18,505 bases of DNA. Origin: Treponema sp. GTDB lineage: Bacteria; Spirochaetota; Spirochaetia; Treponematales; Treponemataceae. Below the pieces are notes generated by a model. That model was not told the origin of the DNA and ran no database searches. It saw only the letters and a list, made by a program, of their open reading frames with translations. The DNA lies in assembly GCA_018384055.1 (NCBI GenBank), contig JAHAZL010000076.1, positions 1 through 18,505 of the forward strand. Direction: 5' to 3'. Below are positions 6,936 through 14,206 of this stretch, in pieces. How positions within the stretch are numbered: the stretch's first letter is position 1; each line of letters begins with the position of its first letter. A program made the translations under genes and the position numbers.

Positions 6936-8057
6936 TTAAAAATTATTTTTAAAAATTTTTATGCTTCGTTCAAGAATGCCGCCGGCAAATGCAAGAAATA
7001 TTCCGTAGTTGCAGAATGGAACATCCTGGTCCTGTGCACATTTCATTCTGTAAAGAAGTTCTTTTTCCGTAATCATGCATCCGCCGCAGTGGATGACAGC
7101 AGAATATTTTGAAAGATCCTCTGGAAATTCAGTTCCGCTTGACGTTTCTATGTTCAGATTTTTTTCGGTCAGTTTTTTCAATGCTGCAGGAATCTTTACT
7201 GTTCCAATGTCGCCGCACTGTCTTCTATGGGAACAACCCTCGCTGATTAAAACTGAATCTCCGTCTTCAAGTTTTTCGATTGCATTTACGGCGTTGATTG
7301 CTTCCTTTAAAAATCCCTTGTAACGGGCCATTAAAATGGAAAAAGATGTGAGCGGAATTTCTTCCGATAAATCTTCCGAAACTTTTTTAAAGCATTGACT
7401 GTCGGTTATAACTAGGGCAGGCTGAACTTTAAGAGTTCCGATTGTTTCTTTAAGTTCTTCCGGCTGGATTACAATTGCCTTGGCATGACTGTACAGAAGT
7501 TCCCTAAGTACCATCTGCTGTGGAAGAATTAGTCTTCCTTTTGGAGCCGCTTCATCAATGGGACATACAAGGATTACAATGTCGCTTTCTTTTACGAGGC
7601 CTTCAAGAATTGTCTTTTTTGTTTGCAGCGATGATGAAAGCCTGATGATTTCTTCAATGGCTTTTTCTTTTATTGATTTCTTTTCCCGAAAAATAACTGA
7701 ATATGGAATACCTTTTTCTTTAAGAATGTTTTCAAAGTTTTGGTCTTCTGTTGTTTTTCCAACAGATTTGTTTATAACAAGAATTGCAATGTCTGTTTTG
7801 TTAAGGATTTGCTTTGTTTTTAAAACGCGTTTTTCTCCAAGTTCGCCTTCATCGTCATAGCCTGCAGTGTCCGTTATTACAACTGGACCAAGGGGAAGAA
7901 GTTCCATTGTCTTGCTTACCGGATCCGTTGTTGTTCCCTTTGTGTCAGAAACAATGGAAAGATTCTGTCCAAGAAGTTCATTGGCAAGAGTGGACTTTCC
8001 TGCGTTGCGGCTTCCAAAAATAGATATGTGAATTCTTTCTGAACCTGGTGCAGTCAT
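6936..8057 (-). CDS. hydF: [FeFe]-hydrogenase maturation GTPase HydF
   Basis: A 373-residue HydF, the scaffold on which the 2Fe subcluster is built before delivery to HydA. The N-terminal GTPase domain shows the P-loop GSRNAGKST (15-23), the switch threonines KGTTTDP (40-46) and DTAG (63-66). The G4 position, normally NKxD, reads SVIFREKKS (120-128) and appears degenerate. The C-terminal iron-sulfur domain keeps all ligands: C275-S-H277 and H323-C324-G-G-C327, with 45 residues between the histidines. Its start lies 1 base after the hydG stop, so translation is probably coupled, with the upstream CAGG inside hydG as ribosome binding site. The C-terminus ends in an AT-rich stretch (SIKIFKNNF) with no clear terminator beyond it. 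Confidence 0.93.
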   Translation of the reverse strand: MTAPGSERIHISIFGSRNAGKSTLANELLGQNLSIVSDTKGTTTDPVSKTMELLPLGPVVITDTAGYDDEGELGEKRVLKTKQILNKTDIAILVINKSVGKTTEDQNFENILKEKGIPYSVIFREKKSIKEKAIEEIIRLSSSLQTKKTILEGLVKESDIVILVCPIDEAAPKGRLILPQQMVLRELLYSHAKAIVIQPEELKETIGTLKVQPALVITDSQCFKKVSEDLSEEIPLTSFSILMARYKGFLKEAINAVNAIEKLEDGDSVLISEGCSHRRQCGDIGTVKIPAALKKLTEKNLNIETSSGTEFPEDLSKYSAVIHCGGCMITEKELLYRMKCAQDQDVPFCNYGIFLAFAGGILERSIKIFKNNF

Positions 8058-8058
8058 A

Positions 8059-9501
8059 TTAAAACCTGAAATCCCTTTCGTCAGTAGTCTTTATTTTTTC
8101 AATGCGGGAAGAACATATTTCCCTTGTCTTTTCGCGTGGAATGTTTTTAAGTTCTTCGGCAATGAGTTTTTCTCCGGTAGATTTTGTTTCTTTGCTTGCA
8201 TAGTCCGTTAAATATTCCTGCAAAGTCATCAAGGCGTTTGGATGACAGCAGTTTTGAATCTGTCCTGTCTTGCAAAGGGCCATGAAACGGTCACCTGTTC
8301 TTCCTTCCCTGTAACAGGCTGTACAGAAAGACGGAATGTGTTTCTGTTCAATGAGCCATCCTATTACTTCGTCTAAAGTTCTTGTATCGCTTACATCAAA
8401 CTGTTCCGAATCATGAGGCCTTACTTTTTCTGTATAACCGCCAACACTGGTTCTTGACCCGCCGCTTATCTGGCTTATTCCTGCGTTCAAGGCCCGCCTT
8501 CTTGTCTCTTCGTTTTCGCGTGTGCTTATGATCATTCCCGTATATGGAACTGCAATTCTTATGCAGGCAATGATCTTTAAAAACATTTCGTCGCTGATGC
8601 CGTTGTCAAAAACATCCGGATCAATGTCGTCTGCCTTTTTTACGCGGGGAACGGAAATTGTATGCGGACCAACACCGTGAACCGCTTCAAGATGCTCTGC
8701 ATGCATCAAAAGCCCTGCAAATTCATAGCGGTATTTATCAAGTCCAAAAAGAACGCCAAGACCTACATCGTCGATGCCTGCTTCCATGGCCCTGTCGTGG
8801 GCTTCCGTATGCCAGCAGTAGTCGTGCTTTGGTCCTGTTGGATGAAGCCGTTCGTAGCTTTCCTTGTGATAGGTTTCCTGAAAAAGAATGTAGGTTCCGA
8901 TTCCTGCATCCTTAAGCATTTTGTATTCTTCTATTGTAGTTGCGGCAATGTTGACATTTGCACGGCGGATGGAACCGTTTTTGTGCTTGACGCTGTAAAT
9001 TGTTTTAAGGCTTTCAAGAATGTATTCTATGGGATTGTTCTTTGGATCTTCACCTGCTTCTATTGCAAGCCTTTTGTGACCCATATCCTGAAGGGCTGCA
9101 ACTTCCGCTGCAATTTCTGTCTGAGTAAGTTTTTTTCTTGCGATGTTTTTGTTTTTAAGATGGTACGGGCAGTAAAGACAGCCGTTGATGCAGTAGTTGG
9201 AAAGGTAGAGGGGGGCAAAAAGAACAATTCTGTTTCCGTAAAAGGCTTTTTTTATTACTTCTGCAAGCTTGAAAATTTTCCGATTGATTTCTTTGTTGTC
9301 ACAGGCAAGAAGAACCAAAGCTTCCCTGTGGGTAAGACCCTGGCAGTGCCATCCTTTTTCCGTTTTTCTTGGACGGGCTTTTTCTAAAAGTGAATCTATG
9401 AGTTCAAGATTGTTTTTGTTTTCGTCTGCATATTTTAATGAATCTAGAATTTCTTCGTGATTGATGAATTCTTCTGCATTCGTGGATTTTGGGTTATACA
9501 T
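8059..9501 (-). CDS. hydG: [FeFe]-hydrogenase maturation radical SAM enzyme HydG
   Basis: A 480-residue radical SAM enzyme that splits tyrosine into p-cresol, CO and cyanide and makes the Fe(CO)2CN synthon for the H-cluster. The SAM cluster motif C-x3-C-x2-C is C104/C108/C111 (YCINGCLYC). The C-terminal CX2CX22C that holds the auxiliary cluster with its dangler iron is intact as C393, C396 and C419. This separates it from ThiH. An in-frame ATG three codons upstream (9510) is possible, but it overlaps the predicted -10 box, so ATG 9501 (MYNPKSTNAEEF) is preferred. The gene follows hydE by a short gap that holds its own promoter and overlaps nothing; hydF follows directly. Confidence 0.95.
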   Translation of the reverse strand: MYNPKSTNAEEFINHEEILDSLKYADENKNNLELIDSLLEKARPRKTEKGWHCQGLTHREALVLLACDNKEINRKIFKLAEVIKKAFYGNRIVLFAPLYLSNYCINGCLYCPYHLKNKNIARKKLTQTEIAAEVAALQDMGHKRLAIEAGEDPKNNPIEYILESLKTIYSVKHKNGSIRRANVNIAATTIEEYKMLKDAGIGTYILFQETYHKESYERLHPTGPKHDYCWHTEAHDRAMEAGIDDVGLGVLFGLDKYRYEFAGLLMHAEHLEAVHGVGPHTISVPRVKKADDIDPDVFDNGISDEMFLKIIACIRIAVPYTGMIISTRENEETRRRALNAGISQISGGSRTSVGGYTEKVRPHDSEQFDVSDTRTLDEVIGWLIEQKHIPSFCTACYREGRTGDRFMALCKTGQIQNCCHPNALMTLQEYLTDYASKETKSTGEKLIAEELKNIPREKTREICSSRIEKIKTTDERDFRF

Positions 9502-9508
9502 GGGTAAC

Positions 9509-9536
9509 ATTATAGAAAATCTAAAGAAAAATTCAA
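9509..9536 (-). promoter_or_regulatory. Promoter of hydG-hydF, predicted leaderless
   Basis: In the gap after hydE, minus strand, TTGAAT (9536-9531), a 16-base spacer and a perfect TATAAT (9514-9509) form a strong promoter. The -10 ends 7 bases before ATG 9501, so the mRNA should start at the codon itself; no Shine-Dalgarno sequence is present. It would let hydGF be expressed apart from hydE. Confidence 0.6.
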
Positions 9537-9544
9537 ATTGACTT

Positions 9545-10594
9545 TTACTTGTTCCGGAGAAAATCGCCCCTGTCTACAACTACTTCATAGCCAATGGCTT
9601 TCATCTGCTTCTTTAGGATTTCAATGTTTTCAACTGCTTGATTTCCAGTGACGGCTTTCCTGTCGTATAGACTGTAATTTTTTCTGACTGAAACTGGAGT
9701 AAGGTTCGGCATTACGACATTAGCACCTGCTTTTATTCCAAGGGGGATTCCCTCTGAGCTTATGGTTGCAAGGGCAGTGGTTGCAGGCAATAGAATCTTT
9801 GGGTTTGCAAGGCGGATAAGGCTTAGGCAAAGCAGAGTCTGGTTCAATGTTCCAGCGGGGAAATTATTATAATCAGTATCCATGTGTGGAATGAAAGGTC
9901 CGATTCCGCACATTTCAGGTTTGAAGTTCTGGATGAAAAATAAATCTCGTGCAAGGTTTTCTTCAGTCTGGAAAGGGGATCCAACCATAAAGCCAGCCCC
10001 TGTCTGATAGCCAAGAGCCTTCAGGTTTTCAAGGCATTTCATTCTGTTTGAAAAGGACATTTCCGACGGATGAAGTTTTTGGTAGTGTTCTTCTGTTGCC
10101 GTTTCCTGCCGCAAAAGATAACGGTCTGCACCTGCAGTTTTTAATTTACTGTAGCTTTCAATGGACCTTTCTCCCAGGGAAAGTGCAACTGCACAATCGG
10201 GCATGTTTTTTTTAATTTCTTCTATTAAGTTGCATAAAATTTCATCGTTGTAAAAGGAATCTTCTCCGCCTTGAAGCACAAAAGTTCTGAATCCAAGTTC
10301 ATGTCCGTTTTTGCAGCATTGAAGGATTTCTTCCGGAGACAGACGGTAGCGGATTGCATTCTTGTTGTCTCTTCTTATTCCGCAATAGAAGCAGTTGTTT
10401 TTACAGCAGTTTGAAATTTCAATGAGACCGCGGATGAAAACTTTGTTGCCGAAAAATTCTTTTCTGGTATGGTCGGCTTTTTTTGCGGCGTAGTCAATGT
10501 GCATTTGTTCAGCGTGCGAGATTATGAATTCGTATTCTTCAGCAGAAATATTGTGAGTGAACTGCAGCTTGTCGATTAATTCAAGAACTTCCAC
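9545..10594 (-). CDS. hydE: [FeFe]-hydrogenase maturation radical SAM enzyme HydE
   Basis: A 349-residue radical SAM protein of the usual HydE length. The SAM-cluster motif C-x3-C-x2-C is C64/C68/C71 (CCKNNCFYCGIRRDN). The barrel shows LQGGEDSFY, LSLGERS, YLLRQETATEEHY-K-LHPS and GAGFMVGSPFQTEENL, the HydE/BioB-like pattern. HydE acts on the HydG product to help make the dithiomethylamine bridge of the H-cluster. The start is GTG (10594), with no Shine-Dalgarno sequence but a promoter whose -10 ends 6 bases upstream. It is the first gene of the hydE-hydG-hydF set. No hydA or NAD-linked hydrogenase subunits are in the window. Confidence 0.94.
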   Translation of the reverse strand: MEVLELIDKLQFTHNISAEEYEFIISHAEQMHIDYAAKKADHTRKEFFGNKVFIRGLIEISNCCKNNCFYCGIRRDNKNAIRYRLSPEEILQCCKNGHELGFRTFVLQGGEDSFYNDEILCNLIEEIKKNMPDCAVALSLGERSIESYSKLKTAGADRYLLRQETATEEHYQKLHPSEMSFSNRMKCLENLKALGYQTGAGFMVGSPFQTEENLARDLFFIQNFKPEMCGIGPFIPHMDTDYNNFPAGTLNQTLLCLSLIRLANPKILLPATTALATISSEGIPLGIKAGANVVMPNLTPVSVRKNYSLYDRKAVTGNQAVENIEILKKQMKAIGYEVVVDRGDFLRNK

Positions 10595-10600
10595 AAAATC

Positions 10601-10628
10601 AGTTTATCAGAAAAAGAAATATTGGCAA
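10601..10628 (-). promoter_or_regulatory. Promoter of hydE, predicted leaderless
   Basis: Minus strand TTGCCA (10628-10623), a 16-base spacer and TAAACT (10606-10601), followed by 6 bases and the GTG start. No Shine-Dalgarno sequence. It lies in the 125-base divergent gap shared with the metal regulator. Confidence 0.45.
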
Positions 10629-10684
10629 TCCATTTGTTTTAAAGTCATCTCTTCTTTCTGTAGATAATCCAACCATTTATATAG

Positions 10685-10690
10685 TATAAT
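10685..10690 (+). promoter_or_regulatory. -10 element of the metal-regulator gene
   Basis: A perfect TATAAT, 29 bases before the ATG, with no clear -35. It is followed by a T-rich leader and the ribosome binding site AGGGG at 10710-10714. The two divergent promoters in this gap lie about 60 bases apart, so a repressor bound here could affect both. Confidence 0.4.
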
Positions 10691-10719
10691 GTAGCGATAT
10701 TTTTTTATCAGGGGTTTTT

Positions 10720-11094
10720 ATGGTAGAACTACATGAGTCTGGCGAAGACTATCTTGAAGCAGTCCTTGTGTTAAAAAGACAGAATGGAATTGCCCGTTCG
10801 GTTGATGTTGCAAGAAAACTTGGAGTGTCAAAGCCTAGCGTAAGCCGTGCAATGAGCATCCTTACGGAAAACGGATTTATTACAGACGGACCAATCGGTT
10901 CCCTTGAACTTACGGAAGAAGGTCTCAAGCGCGCTGAATCAATTTATGCCCGTCATGTTCTCCTTACAAAATTCCTTATGAAAATTTGTGGAGTTGATGA
11001 AGAGCAGGCAGAGGCAAATGCATGCCGCATTGAACACGATATCGATGATGACATTAAGAACGGCATTGAAAAGTGGATGAAGAAAAATTCATAG
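10720..11094 (+). CDS. DtxR/MntR-family metal-dependent regulator
   Basis: A 124-residue protein with an N-terminal winged helix-turn-helix (VDVARKLGVSKPSVSRAMSIL, about 28-48) and a C-terminal dimerisation and metal domain. It lacks the SH3-like third domain of DtxR, as MntR does. Candidate metal ligands by alignment are D10, E13, H79, C102, E105 and H106. MntR has Asp at the first and Glu at the 102 position; DtxR has Met and Cys. This protein pairs Asp with Cys, so its metal (Mn or Fe) cannot be predicted simply. Such regulators bind DNA when loaded and repress metal uptake. It is divergent from hydE and 22 bases ahead of argH, so control of iron-sulfur-dependent hydrogenase maturation is possible but unproven. 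Confidence 0.85.
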   Translation: MVELHESGEDYLEAVLVLKRQNGIARSVDVARKLGVSKPSVSRAMSILTENGFITDGPIGSLELTEEGLKRAESIYARHVLLTKFLMKICGVDEEQAEANACRIEHDIDDDIKNGIEKWMKKNS

Positions 11095-11116
11095 AATTAA
11101 AATTATAGAGGAAAAT

Positions 11117-12544
11117 ATGGCAGTAAAATCACACGGTACACATACTGATGACAATCACAAGGCTCTCTGGTCCGGTCGCTTTGCAGAAGGCCCTGACGCA
11201 GCGGCAGTAGAATTTGAAACTTCAATTTTCGTTGATGAACGCATGGCTCTTGATGACATTCATGGTTCAATGGCACACGCAGAAATGCTCGGTGCATGCG
11301 GAATCATCAGCAAGAAGGAAAGTGCAGAAATCATAAAGGGACTCAAGTCAATTGAAAATGACCTTGGAACTGGAAAGCTTAAAATTGACTACAGTGCAGA
11401 AGACATTCATTCCTTTGTTGAAGCAACTTTGACAGACAGAATCGGCGAACCTGGAAAGAAACTTCACACGGGAAGAAGCCGCAACGATCAGATTGCCCTT
11501 GACGAACGCCTTTACCTTAAAAGAATCATTCCTTGCCTTCAGAACGAAATCATTACTCTGATTTCTACTTTGACAGACATTGCAGACAAGAACAAGAAGA
11601 CTTTGCTTACAGGCTATACTCACATGCAGCATGCTCAGCCTGGAACTTTGGCTCAGCATCTCATGGCATGGGCTACAATGCTTAAACGTGACTGGCTTCG
11701 TCTTGAAGATTCCCTCAAGCGCGTAAATCTTTCACCGCTCGGAGCTGGTGCCCTTCAGGGAAGTACCCTTCCTTTGAACCGTGAAATGGTTGCAAAGAAA
11801 CTTGGATTTGAAGGCGTTACAGAAAATTCCCTTGATACTTCTGCTGACCGCGATTACTGCATTGAATTTACATCTGACTTTGCAATTCTTCAGAGCCACT
11901 TGAGCCGCATGTGCGAAGAAGTTGTCCTTTGGTCTACAACTGAATTTGCTTTCATCGAGCTCAGTGAAAAATGGTCTACAGGTTCTTCAATCATGCCACA
12001 GAAAAAGAATCCTGACTTTGCAGAGCTTATCCGCGGTAGAACAGGAAAGGTTTACGGAGATCTCATCAACCTTCTTACAATGGTGAAGGGACTTCCACTT
12101 GCATACGACCGCGACATGCAGGAAGACAAGGCTCCTTTATTTGAAGCCCTTGATACAGTTGAAGGAAACCTTAAGGTTTTCACAGCAATGATTTCTTCTG
12201 CAAAATGGAACAATGCAAACATGGCATCTTCCTGTGAAGGTGGATTTGCCAACGCTACTGACCTTGCAGAATATCTTGTCCGCAAGGGGATGCCATTCCG
12301 TACGGCCCATACAGTTTCTGCAACAGCCGTAAGAAAAGCCATCGATGCAGGCCTTACAAAGATTGAGGACCTCTGCATGGAAGAATTCCAGCAGTGTTCA
12401 AAGCTCATTGAAGAAGATGTTTACGAATGTCTTTCTCCTGTTGCTTGTGTTGAACACCGCCAGACAACAGGTGCTCCATCTTCAAAGACAACTTCTGTTC
12501 AGATCCGCAACATGAAGGCTTTCTGCAAGAAGAGCACGAAATAG
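11117..12544 (+). CDS. argH: Argininosuccinate lyase
   Basis: A 475-residue enzyme that cleaves argininosuccinate to arginine and fumarate, the last step of arginine synthesis. The fumarase/aspartase superfamily signature GSSIMPQKKNPD carries the catalytic serine loop, and TGYTHMQHAQPGTLAQH holds the catalytic histidine region. HTGRSRNDQIALDERLYLK is the ArgH-specific N-terminal block. The N-terminus is about 15 residues longer than usual and polar (SHGTHTDDNH) before the conserved LWSGRF. The ribosome binding site AGAGGA is just upstream. It lies 22 bases after the metal regulator and may be co-transcribed with it. No argG or other arg genes are in the window. Downstream there is no ordinary terminator, only the palindromic repeat cluster. 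Confidence 0.96.
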   Translation: MAVKSHGTHTDDNHKALWSGRFAEGPDAAAVEFETSIFVDERMALDDIHGSMAHAEMLGACGIISKKESAEIIKGLKSIENDLGTGKLKIDYSAEDIHSFVEATLTDRIGEPGKKLHTGRSRNDQIALDERLYLKRIIPCLQNEIITLISTLTDIADKNKKTLLTGYTHMQHAQPGTLAQHLMAWATMLKRDWLRLEDSLKRVNLSPLGAGALQGSTLPLNREMVAKKLGFEGVTENSLDTSADRDYCIEFTSDFAILQSHLSRMCEEVVLWSTTEFAFIELSEKWSTGSSIMPQKKNPDFAELIRGRTGKVYGDLINLLTMVKGLPLAYDRDMQEDKAPLFEALDTVEGNLKVFTAMISSAKWNNANMASSCEGGFANATDLAEYLVRKGMPFRTAHTVSATAVRKAIDAGLTKIEDLCMEEFQQCSKLIEEDVYECLSPVACVEHRQTTGAPSSKTTSVQIRNMKAFCKKSTK

Positions 12545-12551
12545 ATTGCCG

Positions 12552-12651
12552 CGTCACTGCGTTTCTCGCAATGACGGCGGATTTCGTCACTGCGTTCCTC
12601 GCAATGAAAACTGTTCTCGTCATTGCGAGGAGCTTTGCGACGAAGCAATCC
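12552..12651. repeat. Three-unit palindromic dispersed-type repeat
   Basis: Three related units occur in the gap between argH and the binding-protein gene. Unit A, 12552-12576, is itself a hairpin: CGTCACTGCG pairs CGCAATGACG with one mismatch around TTTCT. Unit B, 12585-12607, repeats A. Unit C, 12618-12651, is inverted and begins CGTCATTGCGAGGAGC, pairing with B over TCATTGCGAGGA. Sequences of the type CGTCATTGCGAGGAGC...GACGAAGCAATCC are known as dispersed intergenic palindromes in many bacteria; false ORFs through them read RHCEE..DEAI, as one does here. There is no T-run, so it is not an ordinary terminator. Confidence 0.75.
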
Positions 12652-12684
12652 ATAAAATCAAATCATTTTATAAGAGGTGTATAA

Positions 12685-13452
12685 ATGAAAAAAATTATTG
12701 CAGTTCTTTGTGGACTCATGGCATGCCTTTCAATGGCATCGGCAGCAAAAAAAGGCAACAAGTTTGTCCTTGGTCTTGACGATTCGTTCCCACCAATGGG
12801 ATACCGCGATGCAGACAACAACATCGTTGGATACGACATCGACCTTGCAAAGGAAGTTACAAAGCGTCTTGGTCTTGAACTTGTTTGTCAGCCAATCGAC
12901 TGGTCGGCAAAGGAAATGGAACTTAAGACTGGAAAGATCGACTGTATCTGGAACGGCTTTACTATGACAGAAGAACGCCAGAAGAAAATGGCTTTCACAT
13001 CTGCATATCTTGAAAATGCTCAGGTTGTAGTTGTTCGTGCAGACAGCGGAATCAAGACACTTGCTGATCTTAATGGAAAGAAAGTTGGTGTTCAGGCTGG
13101 ATCTTCTGCACAGGATGCATTGGAAGAAGCAAAGGATTTCAAGGCTTCCCTCAAGGAAGTTGTGGAATTCCAGGAAAATGTTACAGCCCTCAACGACCTT
13201 GAAATCAAGAGCATTGATGGCGTTGTAATGGATCTTATCGTTGCCAATTACTGCATCCAGCAGGGAAAGAAGGATTTCGTGGTTCTTGAAGAAACACTTT
13301 CTCCAGAAAAGTACGGAATTGCTTTCAGCAAGAAGAACAGGAAGCTTCGTGACAGCGTTCAGCAGACTCTTGAAGCAATGGCAAAGGACGGAATCCTTGC
13401 AGAAATTACAAAGAAGTGGTTCGGTTCTGACATTTCTAAAATCGGAAAGTAA
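12685..13452 (+). CDS. Amino-acid ABC transporter substrate-binding protein
   Basis: A 255-residue periplasmic binding protein of the type 2 fold (SBP_bac_3, HisJ/GlnH-like). A signal peptide is clear: MKK, a hydrophobic core, then SMASA-AKK as a type I cleavage site; there is no lipobox cysteine, so it is predicted to be soluble in the periplasm. Family features follow: FVLGLDDSFPPMGYRD, NIVGYDIDLAKEVTKRLG, CIWNGFTMTEER (the arginine normally binds the substrate carboxylate), LADLNGKKVGVQAGSS, and the closing LAEITKKWFG. It would deliver a polar amino acid to the downstream permease and ATPase; which one is not clear. GAGGTG serves as ribosome binding site. An AT-rich hairpin separates it from the permease gene. 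Confidence 0.93.
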   Translation: MKKIIAVLCGLMACLSMASAAKKGNKFVLGLDDSFPPMGYRDADNNIVGYDIDLAKEVTKRLGLELVCQPIDWSAKEMELKTGKIDCIWNGFTMTEERQKKMAFTSAYLENAQVVVVRADSGIKTLADLNGKKVGVQAGSSAQDALEEAKDFKASLKEVVEFQENVTALNDLEIKSIDGVVMDLIVANYCIQQGKKDFVVLEETLSPEKYGIAFSKKNRKLRDSVQQTLEAMAKDGILAEITKKWFGSDISKIGK

Positions 13453-13454
13453 TT

Positions 13455-13513
13455 CACAATTCATAATTCATAATTCATAATTCATAATTTTTAATTGTGA
13501 ATTATGAATTATA
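13455..13513. repeat. Heptamer tandem and inverted repeat forming a long AT hairpin
   Basis: CACAATT followed by four exact CATAATT units (13455-13489), a TTT loop (13490-13492), then AATTGTG, AATTATG and AATTATA (13493-13513). The last left units pair with the right units to give about 20 bp of stem closed by TTT. It lies between the binding-protein stop and the permease start. In RNA it could protect the 3' end of the binding-protein message and lower read-through, a known way to make more binding protein than membrane subunits. Confidence 0.7.
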
Positions 13514-13531
13514 AAGTCATTGTTTATTTTT

Positions 13532-14206
13532 ATGATTGAATTTATAACAGAATATATTTCAGATTTAAGCTTGAACAAACTCATTCCCGCCATGCTGAAA
13601 AGTACAGGCGTTACCCTTGAGGTTTTTGCTCTCGTGCTGCTGTTTTCAGTTCCACTTGCCTTGATAATTTGCTTTGGACGCATGTCCCGAGTCAAGGTTC
13701 TTTCAGAAGTTACAAAGTTCTTCCTTCTTGTAATCCGTGGAACACCATTGATGCTGCAGCTCATCTTTGTTTACTTTGCGCCGCAGATGATTTTTGAAAT
13801 CGGCTTTGACCGTTTTACAGCCGGTATCATCGCCATGGTGATTAACTATGCAGCCTATTTTGCAGAAATCTACCGTGGTGGAATTCAGTCCATTCCACAG
13901 GGGCAGTATGAAGCAGGTAAAGTTCTTGGTTTTACAAAGACTCAGACTTTCAACCGCATTGTAATGCCTCAGGTAGTTAAGAAAATAATTCCCCCTATGG
14001 GAAATGAAGTTATAACTCTCGTAAAAGATACGGCACTCATTCAGGTTCTTGGTGTTGCAGAACTTTTTCATGTTGCAAAAACTCAGAGCGGTGCCCTTGT
14101 AAGCGTAATGCCTCTTTTCATTGCAGGCGTTTTCTATTTCATCATGAACTGGGCAGTTTCAAAGGCCTTTGACTACACGGAGAAAAAACTTGACTACTAC
14201 AAATAA
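13532..14206 (+). CDS. Amino-acid ABC transporter permease
   Basis: A 224-residue inner-membrane permease of the HisM/GlnP type with about five hydrophobic segments. The N-terminal MLKSTGVTLEVFALVLLFS and the following VIRGTPLMLQLIFVYF are characteristic of polar amino-acid permeases. The cytoplasmic EAA loop that contacts the ATPase is YEAGKVLGFTKTQTFNRIVMPQ, followed by the conserved NEVITLVKDTALIQVLGV. ATG 13532 is chosen over the TTG at 13520, which lies close to the repeat; neither has a good ribosome binding site, so translation may be weak. One permease gene suggests a homodimeric channel. Its end overlaps the ATPase start by 17 bases. Confidence 0.93.
   Translation: MIEFITEYISDLSLNKLIPAMLKSTGVTLEVFALVLLFSVPLALIICFGRMSRVKVLSEVTKFFLLVIRGTPLMLQLIFVYFAPQMIFEIGFDRFTAGIIAMVINYAAYFAEIYRGGIQSIPQGQYEAGKVLGFTKTQTFNRIVMPQVVKKIIPPMGNEVITLVKDTALIQVLGVAELFHVAKTQSGALVSVMPLFIAGVFYFIMNWAVSKAFDYTEKKLDYYK

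Noticed and set aside
8662..9387. 241-codon ORF opposite hydG
   Set aside because: It lies wholly inside hydG on the other strand, and its Cys/Phe/Val-rich composition is that of an antisense shadow.
10595..10719. Operator palindrome for the metal regulator
   Set aside because: Several short AT-rich dyads exist but none convincingly matches a DtxR or MntR box by eye.
12546..12779. 77-codon ORF on the plus strand with RHCEE and DEAI strings
   Set aside because: It is a translation through the palindromic repeat; such peptides are typical artefacts of this repeat type, and the ORF runs into the binding-protein gene in another frame.
12730..13464. 244-codon ORF opposite the binding-protein gene
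   Set aside because: Antisense shadow of a clearly recognised gene; no motif or ribosome binding site.
13455..13513. CRISPR array
   Set aside because: The units are 7 bases, contiguous and without spacers.
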